Shown: positions 13,396 to 27,500 of the stretch, in pieces
Numbering within the stretch: position 1 is the first letter of the stretch
How the letters are laid out: each line of letters opens with the position of its first letter
Assembly: GCA_964007475.1 (NCBI GenBank)
Contig: OZ023275.1
Location: forward strand, 24,389,052-24,453,051
Origin: Hybos culiciformis
Taxonomy: Eukaryota > Arthropoda > Insecta > Diptera > Hybotidae
Direction: 5' to 3'
Length of the DNA: 64,000 nt
Made by a program: the position numbers and the translations under genes
Notes under the pieces: model-generated
Database searches by the model: none
Seen by the model: only the letters and a program-made list of their open reading frames with translations
Told to the model about the DNA's origin: nothing

Positions 13396-14577
13396 TTATC
13401 TTTGTGCTTGAGATGTCTCTTTGAATATGACACCTGTTATATTAGAATTTTTACTTATCAGGCAAATTCTGAAAAAAAGAAAAAAATATTCACTTTTAAA
13501 TTTATTATTACAAAAAAAATAAAAAAAAGGGATAAAAATCTGAAAGATGTGGTGGTATAACTGCGGACTACGAGTAGGAATGAGCTAAAATGTTCTCTTC
13601 ATTTAACGATGCTTCAATAATAAATGTATCAAAGAACGAAAATTCTAGATAATAAGATAATTACATAAATAGTGCGTAAGAATTAAAATATTTAAGAAAA
13701 TCAATGTTAAATATAGTTGTCAGGTGTGTCATCGATATGTGACTCAGATTAATATTATTATAGATCCTCCCACTACTCGCAAACTTATTAAAAATTCATA
13801 AAACATAAAACTATAAAATTTTCTTAAGCCTTGAACTAGGTACATAGAAAACAATGTTTTATGTTTATCATCATTTAATAGATATTTAAAAATAATAAAC
13901 CTATAATAGAAACTTAAAGAATACTATTTCTGAACTTTCACTTTCTATTTACATTTTATAGTTTAATCACGATCGATAACCAATGTTAAAAAAAAAAAAA
14001 AATCTTACTTATTAGAACTTTCCAATGTGATAATTGGTGGATTTAAATTTGGTTCCAATTTAGAAGCTTGCTCTGATATTGCAGATGCCATTCCGGCTGA
14101 ATTTGGTGAAATATTACCTTTTGCTATAAAATAAAATAAAATTTTTAAATCAAAGTTAAATACAAAATACCTACAAATTTGAGGCTGGGAACAAAACAAA
14201 TATGAATAGGTATGATTATTATTTTACAGAATTTTTTCCTCCTCTCTATAGGTAAGTACCTCCTCCTAATCTTTGTAAAATTATTTCAAATATTATATTT
14301 TTATATGTAATAAGGTAGCATGAAAGTTGAGTCCAAGTTTATTTCTTAACAGAATTGAACCCAGAAAAAAAATTAAAATTTCTTTAATTTTTATTGAGAC
14401 AACTTACTTCCCAAACATAATCCTTGTTTGTTGGCAAACAGGCAACCAATAGTATTCGGCGATGAAATTCTGAAAAATATAGGTAAAAATTATATATTAC
14501 AAATTCAAATTAAAAATTAAATATTAAGATGAAAATAATTACATTTCATTTAAGGCTTTTTCCAAACTCAACTCCAT
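13396..14577 (-). CDS. LAMTOR5 (HBXIP), Ragulator complex subunit
   Basis: LAMTOR5 is a small roadblock-fold subunit of the Ragulator complex, which anchors Rag GTPases on lysosomes for amino-acid signalling to mTORC1. Four exons join into 94 aa (human protein about 91): 14543-14577 (MELSLEKALNE), 14408-14469 (...SSPNTIGCLFANKQG), 14009-14123 (KGNISPNSAGMASAISEQ, then ...IITLESSN) and 13396-13468 (KICLISKNSNITGVIFK). All junctions are GT-AG and keep frame (phases 2, 1, 2). The third exon alone looks as if it ends in a stop just past the donor, but exon 4 supplies the expected final strand, equivalent to the ITVAVHK region of the human protein. The gene is divergent from ARCN1, with 423 bases between the start codons. 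It is short but complete, and the match spans its whole length. Confidence 0.9.
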
Positions 14578-15000
14578 TATTAATTATTTCTTCAAAAAAA
14601 AAAACAAAATAAATTCAATAAAATAAAAATAATTTTTTCTTTTGTTTTGAATTTTTATGTCTGACGTCTCTAATCTTTGTTTTTTTCTCAATTTTTTTTT
14701 AAACTTTTCTCAGCTGATTCTGCAAGGATGAAAAATTGTAAACACAAAATAAATCTGCAAACATTTCAGCTTTCGATACAGCTGACAACGCAGCGCAGAC
14801 GCAATCAAACAAAAATGCTGAACAAGAGCTGAACAGCTTAATTTATTATTGACTTTTTGAAAAAAATATATTTTTGACATTTTACTTACTAAACAGAAAA
14901 TCTCCACGTCAAATAAAATTTGTTTTAACTTTTAAGGAAAGAAAAATTAATTTTTACATTTAATTTTATTGCTAATTCCAAATAATTCAATTTCATTAAA
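14578..15000. promoter_or_regulatory. Shared bidirectional promoter region, LAMTOR5 and ARCN1
   Basis: These 423 bases separate the divergent start codons of LAMTOR5 (minus) and ARCN1 (plus), so both promoters and 5' UTRs must fit here unless upstream UTR exons overlap the neighbour. The centre (about 14750-14840) is less AT-rich than its flanks. CAGCTG E-box-type hexamers lie at 14711-14716 and 14779-14784, with half-matches nearby. I see no TATA box in a convincing position, which is common for housekeeping genes. Confidence 0.5.
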
Positions 15001-17496
15001 ATGGTTAACTTAGCAGCAGCAGTTTGTACGAAAAATGGAAAAGGTAAAATATAAAATTCTTTTAATTTCAAACGCTCAAGAAGCTGCTCAACAACATGAC
15101 TGGCCGTTTCCCTATTCCGCCAGCCAAGCACCAATCTTTCTATAAAAAAAAACATGTTTTTACATTTCTTCTAATTTGATAAACTCATCTATGTTACTCT
15201 CCGATGTATCAGAAAGTGGGTGGTTAAGATCACTAAATCCGTTAGCGAACATACCCTGAAGATATTAAAAGTTTTAAAGGTTAATCAGTCCTATCGCGAT
15301 CTCAATCATTAAATTCCAACTGAACCTCAAAATCACTTCGGAAAAAAAAAAATATTAAAATTAATAATATTTTTTTTAGTCATAATTTCGCGACAATTTG
15401 TCGAAATGACAAAAGCACGTATTGAGGGATTATTGGCTGCTTTTCCAAAATTAATGACAACCGGTAAACAACATACTTTTGTTGAAACTGAGTCAGTACG
15501 ATATGTCTATCAGCCGATGGAAAAATTATATATGCTGTTGATCACAACAAAAGCCAGTAACATTTTGGAGGATTTAGAAACTTTAAGATTATTTTCAAAA
15601 GTTGTAAGTTAAAATTTGATTTTTGTTTAACATGATCATGAAAGTATTTTTTTTTTACTTTTTTTTTGTTCAAGATTCCGGAATATTGCCATTCTTTGGA
15701 AGAAAAAGAAATTATAGAAAATGCGTTCAATTTAATTTTTGCCTTTGATGAAATTGTTGCACTTGGTTATCGTGAGAGTGTTAATTTATCCCAAATAAAA
15801 ACTTTTGTTGAAATGGATTCTCATGAGGAGAAAGTGTATCAAGCGGTCCGTCAAACCCAAGAACGTGAAGCAAGACAAAAAATGCGAGAAAAAGCTAAAG
15901 AATTGCAGCGCCAACGAATGGAAATGGCAAAACGAGGCGGTGGTAGTAATTCTAATATGTCTCGCGGTGGTCATGGTGGATTCAGTTCAGAAGGATTTGG
16001 TTCTAGCGGTGGCATTGGAAATTCTAATTCAATTATTAATAACGATGTGGTTAATGATATTAAACCTATGATCAAATCAGAGTAAGCATGAATTTTTTTT
16101 GGGGAAAAAAAATGTGTAGATACCTTCAGTAAAAAAAATTATTAAATTTTAGAAAACCAACATCAAAGAATGCTTTGAAACTTGGTGGCAAATCTAAAGA
16201 TGTTGACAGTTTTGTTGATCAATTGAAAAGTGAAGGTGAAAAAATTTCCGTATTGGAACCGAATAATATTGTTGCAGCAGCAAAAGCAAAAATTGTTTCT
16301 GATACTCCAACTGAATCGTGAGTTTTTTTAAACTTTTTGTCACTTATAAAATAACAAATTTTTGGTCTTCTAGAATTCACTTGAAAATGGAAGATAAAAT
16401 GACCATACGAATGGGACGTGATGGTGGCTTACAATCATTTGAGTTATCAGGCTTGTTAACTTTAAGAATTTCGGATGAAAAATGTGGTCGAATTCGAATT
16501 GAGTTGGAAAATAATGATACGAGGGGAATTCAACTTCAAACTCATCCCAATGTTGACAAAGAATTGTTCAAATCAAAACACCAAATTGGTTTGAAAAATC
16601 CATCGAAACCATTCCCTATGAACACAGATGTTGGGGTTTTGAAATGGCGTTATCAAACTCAAGACGAGTCAGCTGTTCCATTAACCAGTGAGACTTATGG
16701 ATTTTTTTACCCATTTTCGTCTTTTGTTTATAATCTTGTTTAAAATTCAAACTTAAATATTTTTCGTTATACAATCACAAGATTATAATATTTTTTATTA
16801 TTATTTTTAGTAAACTGTTGGCCATCCGAAAATGGTGAGGGGGGCTGTGATGTTAATATTGAATACGAATTGGAGAATCAACGTTTAGAATTGCAAGACG
16901 TTTGCATTACAATTCCATTACCGTAAGGCTAAAATAAAAACTTTAACGATGAAATTAGAAACAATTTATTTTTAGAATTAATGTGCAACCTTCTGTTGGA
17001 GAATTCGATGGCACATATAATTATGATTCCAGAAAACATTTATTGCAGTGGAATTTACCAGTTATTGATTTAAACAATAAATCAGGCTCATTAGAATTCA
17101 GTTGTCCAGCTTCGATTCCAGGGGATTTTTTCCCAGTACAGGTAAATATTTAAAAAAAAATGATATTTGAATTTTTCGGATCATTGAGAATATTCAAAAG
17201 AACATTTTATTTTTAAGAGGACCTACTATAAAAAATCAAACATGATTTTCAGTTTCTTCTTAGTTCCTTCTTAGTAAATAGTTGATGTTAATGTACATAT
17301 CGATTGTAAAATTTTGAACTAAACAAAAATTGCATAGGCTTAATATTGTTTTCAATATTTTTTGTAGGTAACATTTTTATCAAAAACTCCATATGCTGAT
17401 ATGAAAGCTAAAGCAGTTACATCAGTTGAAGATGAATCGAGTGTCAAATTTTCAACAGAAACTTATCTATATCCAGAAAAATATGAAATCGTCTAA
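15001..17496 (+). CDS. Coatomer subunit delta (delta-COP, archain)
   Basis: Delta-COP is part of the COPI coat, which carries cargo from Golgi to ER and within the Golgi. Eight exons join into 519 aa (human 511): 15001-15043, 15380-15603, 15675-16081, 16153-16317, 16374-16687, 16811-16922, 16976-17141 and 17368-17496. The start [14 protein letters not shown] is the conserved N-terminus of the family. The longin-like N-terminal domain (about residues 1-135) holds [12 protein letters not shown] and [13 protein letters not shown] charged linker follows (residues ~150-180) with a Gly/Ser-rich stretch. The mu-homology domain begins near residue 280 ([15 protein letters not shown]) and includes [12 protein letters not shown] and [13 protein letters not shown] sequence. 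The protein ends in [15 protein letters not shown]. All splice sites are GT-AG and the phases are consistent. An AATAAA lies 128 bases past the stop. Confidence 0.97.
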
Positions 17497-17623
17497 ATAC
17501 TTTTAAAATGTATTATTAATTATTAAAATTATTTTATCTACCACAATGAAAATATGTAATATTTTTTATTAAGATTGGTTAAATTTATTCTTTTATTTTA
17601 TTTTCTGTATATCATAAGAAATC

Positions 17624-17629
17624 AATAAA
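17624..17629 (+). terminator. Polyadenylation signal of ARCN1
   Basis: AATAAA lies 128 bases after the ARCN1 stop codon, in CAATAAATAAATG. It is the first canonical hexamer on the plus strand after the stop, so the 3' UTR is short. Confidence 0.55.
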
Positions 17630-19784
17630 TAAATGTATCTATTATTATAAAAAAAACTAATATTTTTTCCTTAAATCTTATTTTATAATAAAAATTAATT
17701 TTAGTCACACTTGTTTGCTAAGAATGTTATTGACGGACCACTTTTTTTTGTGTACTTCGTCAGGAATAAATGAAGGTTCACAGTACAGTATTCGAGTTCT
17801 TCTTTAGAATATACGATTATTATACTTAGACGTTGCATAGAAATTTCATAAAGTGAGAATAAAAAAAAATAAAATAAGCTGAATACAGTTTTTCTTAAAT
17901 ACCATATTTCCCAAAGAAAATGGGAAAATTTATGATGATTTGACAATGACTTCATGTGAATTTATCTTCGTTAACACTCCTTAATGTTTTTTTAATGATT
18001 TTAAAACGAAGCATAGAAGATACAAAAAAAAAGTGAATTGGTTAATAAAAATTAATTCATCTACCGTTTATTTGAATTGCATAAGCATCATATGTATATA
18101 TATTATATATACATATACAACATACGTACAAGCACATATTTTCTATTTTAGGCTTCATACTCTAGCCAACCTTAAAGCGTTTCTATAAGTTTAATAAGAG
18201 TTTTTTTTTTTATTGCAATTTAAAGCATCTAATTGAAATTTATTTTTCTCTCACTATTTTAAACACGACATATAAAGATATACCAATACATTTTATTTTG
18301 GATTATAATCTCGTAATATTTTATTAATACTGGGTAGGTATTATTTATGTCTAATGCATTTTGTAACAAATGCATTCTTATGAAAAATTAGAATCTAAAA
18401 ATATAATGAATGATATATATAGAATTATTCAGAAATTTCTTTTATGTTCTTATCTTTATGAACATTTTTGTTTTTTTTTTTTAAGTGATCTTAAACTTTA
18501 TTAACTTTTTTACAATTTTTTTTAATTAGATTTCATTCGAGTTGGAATCTACATAAAAAAAAATATAGATAACAGAACTCAACACTGTGTTTCACGTTCT
18601 CTTCTTAATAACTGATATTTATAAAAAGAATTATTTGTGAAAATAATTTGTCTAAAAAAATTTTATTTATTTTAACTTTATAACAAAATTAAATTCATTG
18701 ATTGACATTGCAACATTAAGGTATTTCTTTTTATTCCCACTATATGACCACATCTTACTTAATATCTTCAGTTTTTAATGAGACTACTAATACAGATCAA
18801 TGTAAATAAAAAATGTATCCTTGAAATGGGTAGTTTATTTCTATTATTATAAAAGTTAAATTTGTCAAAAAAAAATTAGCTTTATGATCGTTAAAACATA
18901 TTCTGTGTTAGTAAAAGAATGTTCTTATCTTAAACTTCAATAAAAATAAGAAGTTTATAAACAGATATTCAAAATTCATTAAAAATTAAAAAAAACAATT
19001 ATTAATATAAACTCCAGAGCACCAAAAACAAAACAAAAAAAACACTTAAAAGATGGTCATAAAATAAAAGTGTTGACAATAAATATATAATATAATTATA
19101 ATAATATTTACAAAAAAATCAAGGACAATGCAAGAAATTTTGAAACATAATCAAAAACATTTACATATATGTGAGTTGAAAATAAAATATTTTATTAAGT
19201 GAAAATAATGATCATTATATTATTTATTTAACTAACATTTATCTAGTAAAATTTAACAGGTTTTATATATTGGACAATGAGTTGCTGATTTTTATATAAC
19301 TTGTGTATATTTTACGTATATGGACAGCGGAGCGAAACGGATCACGATCGCAAAATATTTTACAACAAGAAGAAATAAAAAATAAAAAAAAAAACAATAT
19401 TTTTTCTCTAAACAAAATGCAATTTTTATTTTTTATTTACCTATAATTTTTTTTATTTTTTTTTTCATATCTCACGTTTTCTGTATTATTTTTGTTATTG
19501 TTAAAAATTTTTAAAATGTACAAAGAAGCTAAGAAAAAAAATATATTATATTAAATTTTTTTTTTTTCATATATAACATTTTAGTATTAAACGGATCATT
19601 CATTATAAAGTACGTACGGTATTGATATTAAAATTTACTATAATATATAATTATTATATTACTGATTTATTTTTTTTAATACATTAGGTATAAATTAATT
19701 ATTTTGCCTACATACTTTAAAATTTAAATTTATTACTTGTTAGATTTTTTTTTTTTTTGTTTTAATTTATCTTATGAACTAAAA
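17630..19784. other. Intergenic, ARCN1 to MADF gene
   Basis: About 2.1 kb of AT-rich DNA with poly-A/T runs and a TATATA-rich near-palindrome at about 18090-18115. It must contain the promoter of the MADF gene, but I see no clear promoter motif and no coding exon. Confidence 0.5.
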
Positions 19785-22700
19785 ATGGATGAGATCAATT
19801 TAAGATTAATAGATCTTGTTAAAAGATCACCTGCAATATTTGACAAAACAAATTTATATTATTCGAATAAGGAACATGTGAAATTAGTTTGGCTGCAAAT
19901 AGCCAATGAAATGCAATTAACAGGTTGGTGAAAAATATTATAAAAATGTAGTTAAAAAAATTAGATTTATGGAAGTCTTTTGTAACATTAATTATAGAAT
20001 TACTTCTAAATGAACCTGATAGTGCAATAAGGTAAAATAATATTTTTTTGAATATTATTATTCGATAAATATTTATTATTTTGAAAATGTCTGTAAAAGT
20101 CTGTAAAATTTAAGATCTGAAAAAATAGTATTTATTTGAACTTTTATCTATTTTATTGAAACAAGTACGTAGTACCTCCAGATACTCCAATATTAAAATT
20201 TTAAGAAATTTAGAATTTAGAATGGAATTCTTTTAAATCAAAAATAAAAATAAGGATATGAAAGTAAAAAAAAGAAAGAGTTATAAACCGTTTGTCTTTT
20301 AAAAATCTTGTAAAAATATTATTATGTTAATTTTTTTTTTAACTTTAATTGTGACTCATTAATATCAAGTTAAAATAAATATTTGTATATTGTATTAACA
20401 ATCTTAAAAGAATATACATATTTAATTGTATCTATACATAATTTTTTTTTATATTACATAGAATGTTTAGTGTGAAAAAATAAAAAAAAATTATTAACCA
20501 TTTCATTTCTAACTAACAACGCGAGAAAACCTTGAAAAATCGCACGTTATATTCATTTTTTGTTGCTTTATTACGTACAAGGTGACATTGTACGGAAATA
20601 CAGATGGTTTTTAAGAAAATGTTGCATTATTCTCTTTTTTTTTTTCATATGATAAGGTGAAAAAAAAATGCATTATTATGCAAAATGCAATAATAAAAAA
20701 AAAAAAAATTAATGCAATGCTCTTTTTTTTTTTTTCATTTTAATATTTTATATTAAATAATTATAATAATAAAAATATTACGAAATTCAATATCACAGAA
20801 TAATATGTATGGTAATTACATATAATATGCTACAAAGAAAGATCTATTATTATTATTAAGTAGAAATCATTATAAACCTTGCTCATTTTATTTATTATAA
20901 AATATAAAGTAATTGAAATAATGAAAAGGTACCTTAGTCTTCTACGTCTATAATGTAGCACTTAGGTACATAAAAAGTACAAGCATAAAGCATAACAACT
21001 ATATGTTATTGTTAGCAATTTTTACTTATTTTGATATCTTAACTTCATCCTGGCTTAATATTATTCATATTTTGATAAATTAATATAAAATAAAGCTAGT
21101 TTATCTAAAAGTATTTGGAATCCAACATAGTGTTTATAACTGTGTAGGTAGGTATATCGAATTTTTTACAACCATGAACGAAAAATTTTAATATGCATGA
21201 TACCTTAATATGTAAATTTGTAGTTGTAAATGACAGCAAAGAAGTTTTGTACCTACACCTATTCTGTTTTATGATACAAAATTATTTTATAACTTTAATA
21301 TTGATAATTATTTAACATGTAGTAGGTAGGTACATAAAAATTAAAAACAAATATATCAAGGCACATATTTGAGAAATAGTAATCGTTCTGCATAAGCTTT
21401 GCATATGTATTTAAAATACCCTGTAACTACTTACATTGTAGATCAGATACAAATTATATAAATTTAAAATTAATTTCTTTTTTTAACTTTACGTTATCCG
21501 CAGTCTGTATTTGGAAATAAAATACATCTATTTTAATTTTTTATGCATACAGCAGAAAATATTCACTAAATTTGTTATACTCTCGCACTGAACACACATG
21601 CTAATACATATAGGTATGTATTTTTAACTCCCCCATTATCATTTGAATTTGGAATATTATTTTTATTATTATTATTGTATTTTATTCATCAGTTCCCGTA
21701 TGCCAGAAACGTTGGAGATATTTACGTGATTATTTTGTTCGTCAATTGCATATTGGACAAAATGAAAATAAAAAATCTACTTGGGCATTATTTGATACAT
21801 TAACATTTTTAACACCATTTTCTACAACTCGTAAAACTAGATCTGATGTATTTAATCATAAAAGAAAATATAATTATTCACAATTAGATGGCTCAATGGA
21901 TATTAATAAGGAATCTGATAATGATTTTAATGGATTGGACTATCTAAATTTTTATCGTAATAGTAGTTATGGAGAGCATACAATATCTTCGTCAATACCA
22001 ATGGAGTCTTCACTAGGTAAAATATTTATTTGAGTTAGTTATAAATTAAATTATCCTTATTATGTACAGCAATGAGTTATCCCAAATTAATTATTCTTAT
22101 TGTTTTCAAGAATTATATAAGTAATCAGCATTTTTTTATGTGAATATTTTAATTGAACTCAGTGGAAAATTATAAACTTAGGAACGGATACATATTGCAT
22201 CCTTTCTATTTTATTTTTCAAAATATTCAGTGTAAGGAAACTTAAAATATATTGAAATACATTTATCTTTTACTTAAAAGTGTTTGCTGATAGTCATAAT
22301 ATAGTCGTGAATTTCTATAGAGCGTTATAAACATCGACTTATGATTTTTTTTAACAGAATATTATTTTAATGTTTTTTTTAGTTTCATCATTTTCCAGCC
22401 AAATCCAAAAGACTGAAGTTTCACCCATATTATTTCATAATGATAATTCTAATGATTCATCAGAAAATTTTTCTAATTTAATTAAAAAAGATCCAACCAC
22501 AACTGCTGATGGTTTATCAAATGTAAATTATAAAAAATTAAAACTAGCCGATCATCGGTGTAATTTTTTAAATAATAACAGCTATATGAAAACGAAATCA
22601 AAAGCAGAAATATTAAATGAATTATTAGAAATTATAAAAAATACAAATCAAGATGATGAACGAGATGAACACTATTATTTTTTTAAGTCAATATTAAGTA

Positions 22701-22906
22701 GTGTTCGTAATATTGATCAAAGTTTTATTTTAAGATTTCGAACAGAAATTCTAGAAATACTAACAAAATATCATATTTTAAGTCAACAGAAAAGAATTCA
22801 AGATCGAATAGAACAAGAAAATAAAAAGAGAGACAGTAATACCCCTGAAGTAGTAGTTGTTGAAACAGGAGAACTTAATTGGAGAAATAAATTAAACAAA
22901 TATTAA
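19785..22906 (+). CDS. MADF-BESS domain transcription factor
   Basis: Three exons join into 328 aa: 19785-19923, 21693-22016 and 22383-22906, with consistent phase-1 junctions. The N-terminal MADF domain (about residues 1-90; a Myb/SANT-like DNA-binding fold) reads LIDLVKRSPAIFD, VKLVWLQIANEM and, across the first intron, VPVCQKRWRYLRDYF. The middle (about residues 95-220) is Ser/Asn-rich and low in complexity. A C-terminal BESS-like protein-interaction motif lies near residues 265-300 (HYYFFKSILSSVRNID, then FRTEILEILTKYH). MADF-BESS proteins such as Adf-1 are abundant in insects and regulate transcription. The ATG at 19785 is preferred because the MADF domain starts directly after it. An AATAAA at 23282-23287 could end the transcript. 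I cannot name the orthologue. Confidence 0.88.
19924..21692. other. Intron 1 of the MADF gene
   Basis: A 1.77 kb AT-rich intron splitting the MADF domain coding sequence (donor GTTGGT, acceptor ...CATCAG). Poly-A/T blocks are frequent and no nested gene is seen. Skipping the donor would give a short product that stops after ...MQLTGW. Confidence 0.7.
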
Positions 22907-24518
22907 ATTATATTCAAAAAATATTATAAATTCTTTTTAACGAATATTAATCATAAATGCTCAAAAAAACTTATTAAAAAAAGAACTTCTCTAGGTACCA
23001 ACGAGGAAAAGAATCATCCATCAGAAGGAAGTTATATTTTTGTTAATTGAAATGTGGAAATAATGACATCAGAACAGATTTATTTTATCCTTATTCAGTA
23101 AATCAATGTAAAAACACAAACCGAATAAGTACTCATTTCCTAACTATTCCTTTTAAAAGTTAAAAAAAAATTTTAAAAATTATACTTTTATTTGGAACCT
23201 GAATAAATCAGTAAATTGAAGTTTATTTAATAAATCAAGTTTTTTTTTTTGTTTTTTTAATATATTTCATATTCTGTATATAATAAAAGTAAATAATAAA
23301 TATCGAAAATATATTTTTTTTATTTAATAATATTTGTAAAACAAAATAATTTCTTATAATTAGTATTTATTTTATACAAAAAGAAAAATCAAAAATAAAA
23401 TAATAATCTTTTTTCTTTACTTTAAATACTTGTTTTGTAAATAAACTGTGAAATTAATAAGAGAAACAATTTCTATATCGAATAATTCTTAGTATTCACT
23501 ACTTTTATGTCTATTTTACGTTATACATCATAGAGGAAGAATCATATAGAGTTATTTTCGTACACAAAATTTGTATAAGATTTTTGTTTAAATAAGTCCA
23601 ATATATTGCTGGTTTTTAGTGATTTGTTTTTATTTATATTTATTTTCATTTGAGTGTTCATCAATATCTTCGACTAATTTAAACAAAAATGTGTATACAA
23701 ATTTTTGATATGAAAATTACTCCCTATATGTTTCTTCCTCTATAGTTATATTAAAAGTTTTTTGTTTAAAAAAATGAGAATCTAATAGTTTGATAAAAAT
23801 AGAAAACCACTAAAAGTTTCACGTACATAAATATACTTTTTACTTAAATTTTCCAGTTTTTCTAAATGTTCCTTAAAATAATCCAATTTTACAGCATTGC
23901 TAGAGAAATTTTCATAATGGCTCAATTATTAATTTCAATATATTTTTTGTTAAGAGGAAACTTTTAAAATTTTCATACGAATGGTCGAAAATTATAAAAA
24001 TAAGAAACTGAAAAAGTTAGTAAAACTTTTAACAGCTAATAAATTTCAAATTCAAAGATACCCTGTACAAGGTTTCTTCGGGAGGAGTTACAAAAAATTA
24101 TTCTATATTTAAATAGGACATTAGAACCTTATTAAAAATCAAATATTGAAACAAAATTTTAAAAAAATCGACATTTTTATTTGCGATACTATACTTTTTT
24201 ATGTATATATAAATAGAGTGTAAGTATTGTGTACATAGATTAAGAGAAAATTCTTTAACCTATAATTCGAAGAGTATTTTCTTCCGTACCAATCATTTTT
24301 TTTTTGTTGGACATTCAAAAATGTATATCAACTATTTTTTCTTCTAAAATAATGCCATTATGCATTTAAAACATATGTATTTGCAAACATTATCAATACT
24401 AATTTTGATCAGTGAAAAAATATTTATCATGTTCTTTGGAACATACATGTAGTTTTTACAGACAAAAAGATGATGTGTTCAAACATCATAATATAGAATT
24501 TTATTTTAATTTTATTGC
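22907..24518. other. Convergent intergenic region, MADF gene and GAPVD1
   Basis: About 1.6 kb of AT-rich DNA between the two gene 3' ends. AATAAA at 23282-23287 suits the MADF gene. On the minus strand TTTATT at 24500-24505 and 24511-24516 lies very close to the GAPVD1 stop. No exon is seen. Confidence 0.5.
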
Positions 24519-27500
24519 TTAATCTAAATAATCTATTGTTTTAATAAACTGAACCACTGAACAAAATTGTGTCCAAAAGAACTGATCCTGACCATCCATT
24601 TCATTACCAATGAAACAATTAACATATTGAATTGTTGATAACAGGTATGGAGGATTCGCCTGTTTTATGAAAGAAAAGAAAAAATAATTAATTTAATTTT
24701 ATACTTTGAATATAGTTCGTAAAAATTAACTTACCATTATAATGACATAAATTAAAACTGGTAATAAATCATCTGCTGCTGGTTCACGATCACAAGCCAT
24801 GTATAATAAATTAGTAATACTTGAAATGCATCTGGAAGTATTATTTTCATAATAGTTATTAAAGCTTATTAATTTATTTGTATATTAAATATTAAATTAA
24901 ACGATTTTAGCGAAACCAATTTTTCTTTGTTTGTATCTAATGCTGAAGCAAACAAACAATTATTTTTGATTTATTTTAGATTTAAAAAGTGTAATAAAAT
25001 TTAAATACATAACACAATATAACATTAAAAAATATTTCTTATATTAAATTAAATTTCCAGTTACCTTATAACACACTGAAATTTCTCTCTTGGAGTTTTG
25101 TAAGCTGAAATGTAAGAAATCTGCTGTTGCGCAAAGGGCCATGGAGCTTCACTCAAAAACTCTTGTGGAATTCGTAAGGCGTTATGTGATGGTGATATAA
25201 TTTCTTGTAACTTTCGAATGTGTTCATGGAGAACTCTGAAAAAAAAATTTTTTGTTTTTAAATTTCTTTTCTCTTTAAAAGGGAAAAATATTGTTTTTTC
25301 TTATATAAACAATTTTTTTTTTTTTGGAAAACTAATGTTTTTGATTAAAACTTTTTAATTGTTGGATAATGCCATTTAATGAAATTATATTTTACTTTTA
25401 ATATACAACTGTGAGTGTGGGCCTAGATCTAATTATAAAATAAAGTATTTGGACTTATTAAATAATAAATAAGAATAGCATTTAATATAATAATTTTGTG
25501 TTATGTATGAATAGTGTTCTTCTCATATTTTGATCTTATATGTCAGTAACTACAAAATATTTGATGAATGGAGTGAGCATGTGCATTTCTGTTATTCAAA
25601 TTTAAATTAAATTTTTATTGAAGAAATTATTTTTTTAGGGTTCGTAAGAACTTACTCATCCCTTGAAATATCACCATCTTCATTTGGAAACATAACATGC
25701 TTATATAAACGTTGTAATAAAACTCTTTCAATTGAGATTCGCGCTTCTTCCAATTGCCATTCAGTCATACCGAATAAAATTCCATCATTTTGCTTCAACT
25801 CGTTCATTAATTGATCTATTAATTCTTGCAAAAGATCATTTTTCTCATCTACCACAGTCAATTTGGAAAATTCTTTTTCAAATATTTCTATTTGAGCAGA
25901 ACGTTTTTCTAAAAATATTCGAATACAAACTGCCATCAATTGACGATTGCATATTTCTCTTTCACATTGTAATCTCTCCTCAAATTGTTCAATATTCTTT
26001 ATTGTAGATAACAAATTTTGCCTATAACGCATCAAATATTGTAAATAACTTTGACGTTTTACAATATCAGTTTGAAGTTCTTGAATTAATTTTTGATTTT
26101 GTGAATCATCTAAGGAATTTAATGTTCTGATTGCTTCCGAAATTATTGAGATTTGTTTAAAATTTTGTAAATTTAATGCTTGAGCTAATTGAATTTTCAA
26201 ATATATAAGAAGTGGTGATGAACTTGAATACTGAAAATAATAGATAAGTAGATAATCATTTTATTTATTTTATAGGGTTGTAATTACCGTTGTGTGACGA
26301 AAATCACCGGTATGTAGGTCGGTTGTTGATAAGACTGAGCGAATTTTCTTCTTTGCATGCAAAAATGATACAGCTTTATCTGTTACAAGAATCCCGTTTG
26401 GTATTCTGAAAAGTACAATTTCGAATTATTTATATTCTTATTCCAAATTTTATGGTTAATTTTAAGAACCAACCTTGGTTCAATATCAGAATTTTTTCGG
26501 TTAACTGAACAACTATTTCCTGTTGAATCTGAATTCGTAGTTTCACTTGATGAAGAAACTTTTCGTCGATATTTAGCTAAAATATCTTCAGATAATTCGT
26601 TGAAATTCGTTGCGTTATTATTTTCATGGCGATTAATGTCACTATCAGCTAGACCGAATGAAACATTACGACTTAGTGCTACAGCTGAACTAGCATAATC
26701 ATCATGACGAGATTTATTGTGCTTTCGACTTTTGAGCCCTTGTTTGATTTTATGAAAAAAGCTAGTTCCATTCAAACGTAATGGATCTTGGAAACGTTTA
26801 GAGCGTGAAGATTTATCTGCAGATGCATCAAAACTAATTGACTTTGGAATTGCTCCTGTTGATTTTGATGGCTTAAGTGCATTGTTGCTATTGTTGCTGC
26901 TAATAGGCTCGATAATGTCAATGTTTATAATTGGCTCTGTAGATGTAGTTACATGAACAGTACCATCATCATTAATACCAAGAGTTTCAGTCTTTTCTAT
27001 CATAATCATTTCATCCATAAGAAATTGTTGTTGGTCTTGTTCTTGTTGTTGTTGTTGCTGTTGTTTTTGTTGCTGTTGTTGTTGTTCAGTTTTGGCATCA
27101 TCTGTTATTGAAGCATTGAGAGGTGCACTGACAACTCTTTGAGGTGTTAAAGGCTTTTTAATTTCAATATCATGGTTTTCATAATTTAAACTCTGATGAC
27201 GTCTTTCACTTTTGAAATCCATCATACCTAAAATATATTTGTATTTATTTTAATATTATTTCTTATATAAAAAATATCATGAGTTTTTTGAAAAAAATAA
27301 CTTATAAGTCGTCCGAAAAACGTTACGAAACTAAAAATATTCATCAATGAAATTAAAATTTATCATTAAGTAGGTATTATATTAACGAAAATTATCTGAT
27401 TATTATTGAAGTTAAATTTATAAAGTACACATATTTTCGAATGACAGATTCACTAGTTCAATTTTAAATACTTTTACCGTTTCTTCGACCATCAAAACTA

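Noticed and set aside
13690..13790. Candidate last exon of LAMTOR5 at 13700-13780
   Set aside because: It gave a poor match to the expected C-terminal strand. The exon at 13396-13468 gives a clear match in the correct phase.
14925..15155. Minus-strand open frame opposite the first delta-COP exon
   Set aside because: It is antisense to the conserved [11 protein letters not shown] exon and its intron, with no family match.
13396..17496. A functional 'trafficking gene cluster' linking LAMTOR5, delta-COP, GAPVD1 and AP3M1
   Set aside because: They are interleaved with spliceosome, homeobox, tubulin and sugar-metabolism genes on both strands. Shared location without shared regulation is no evidence of a system.
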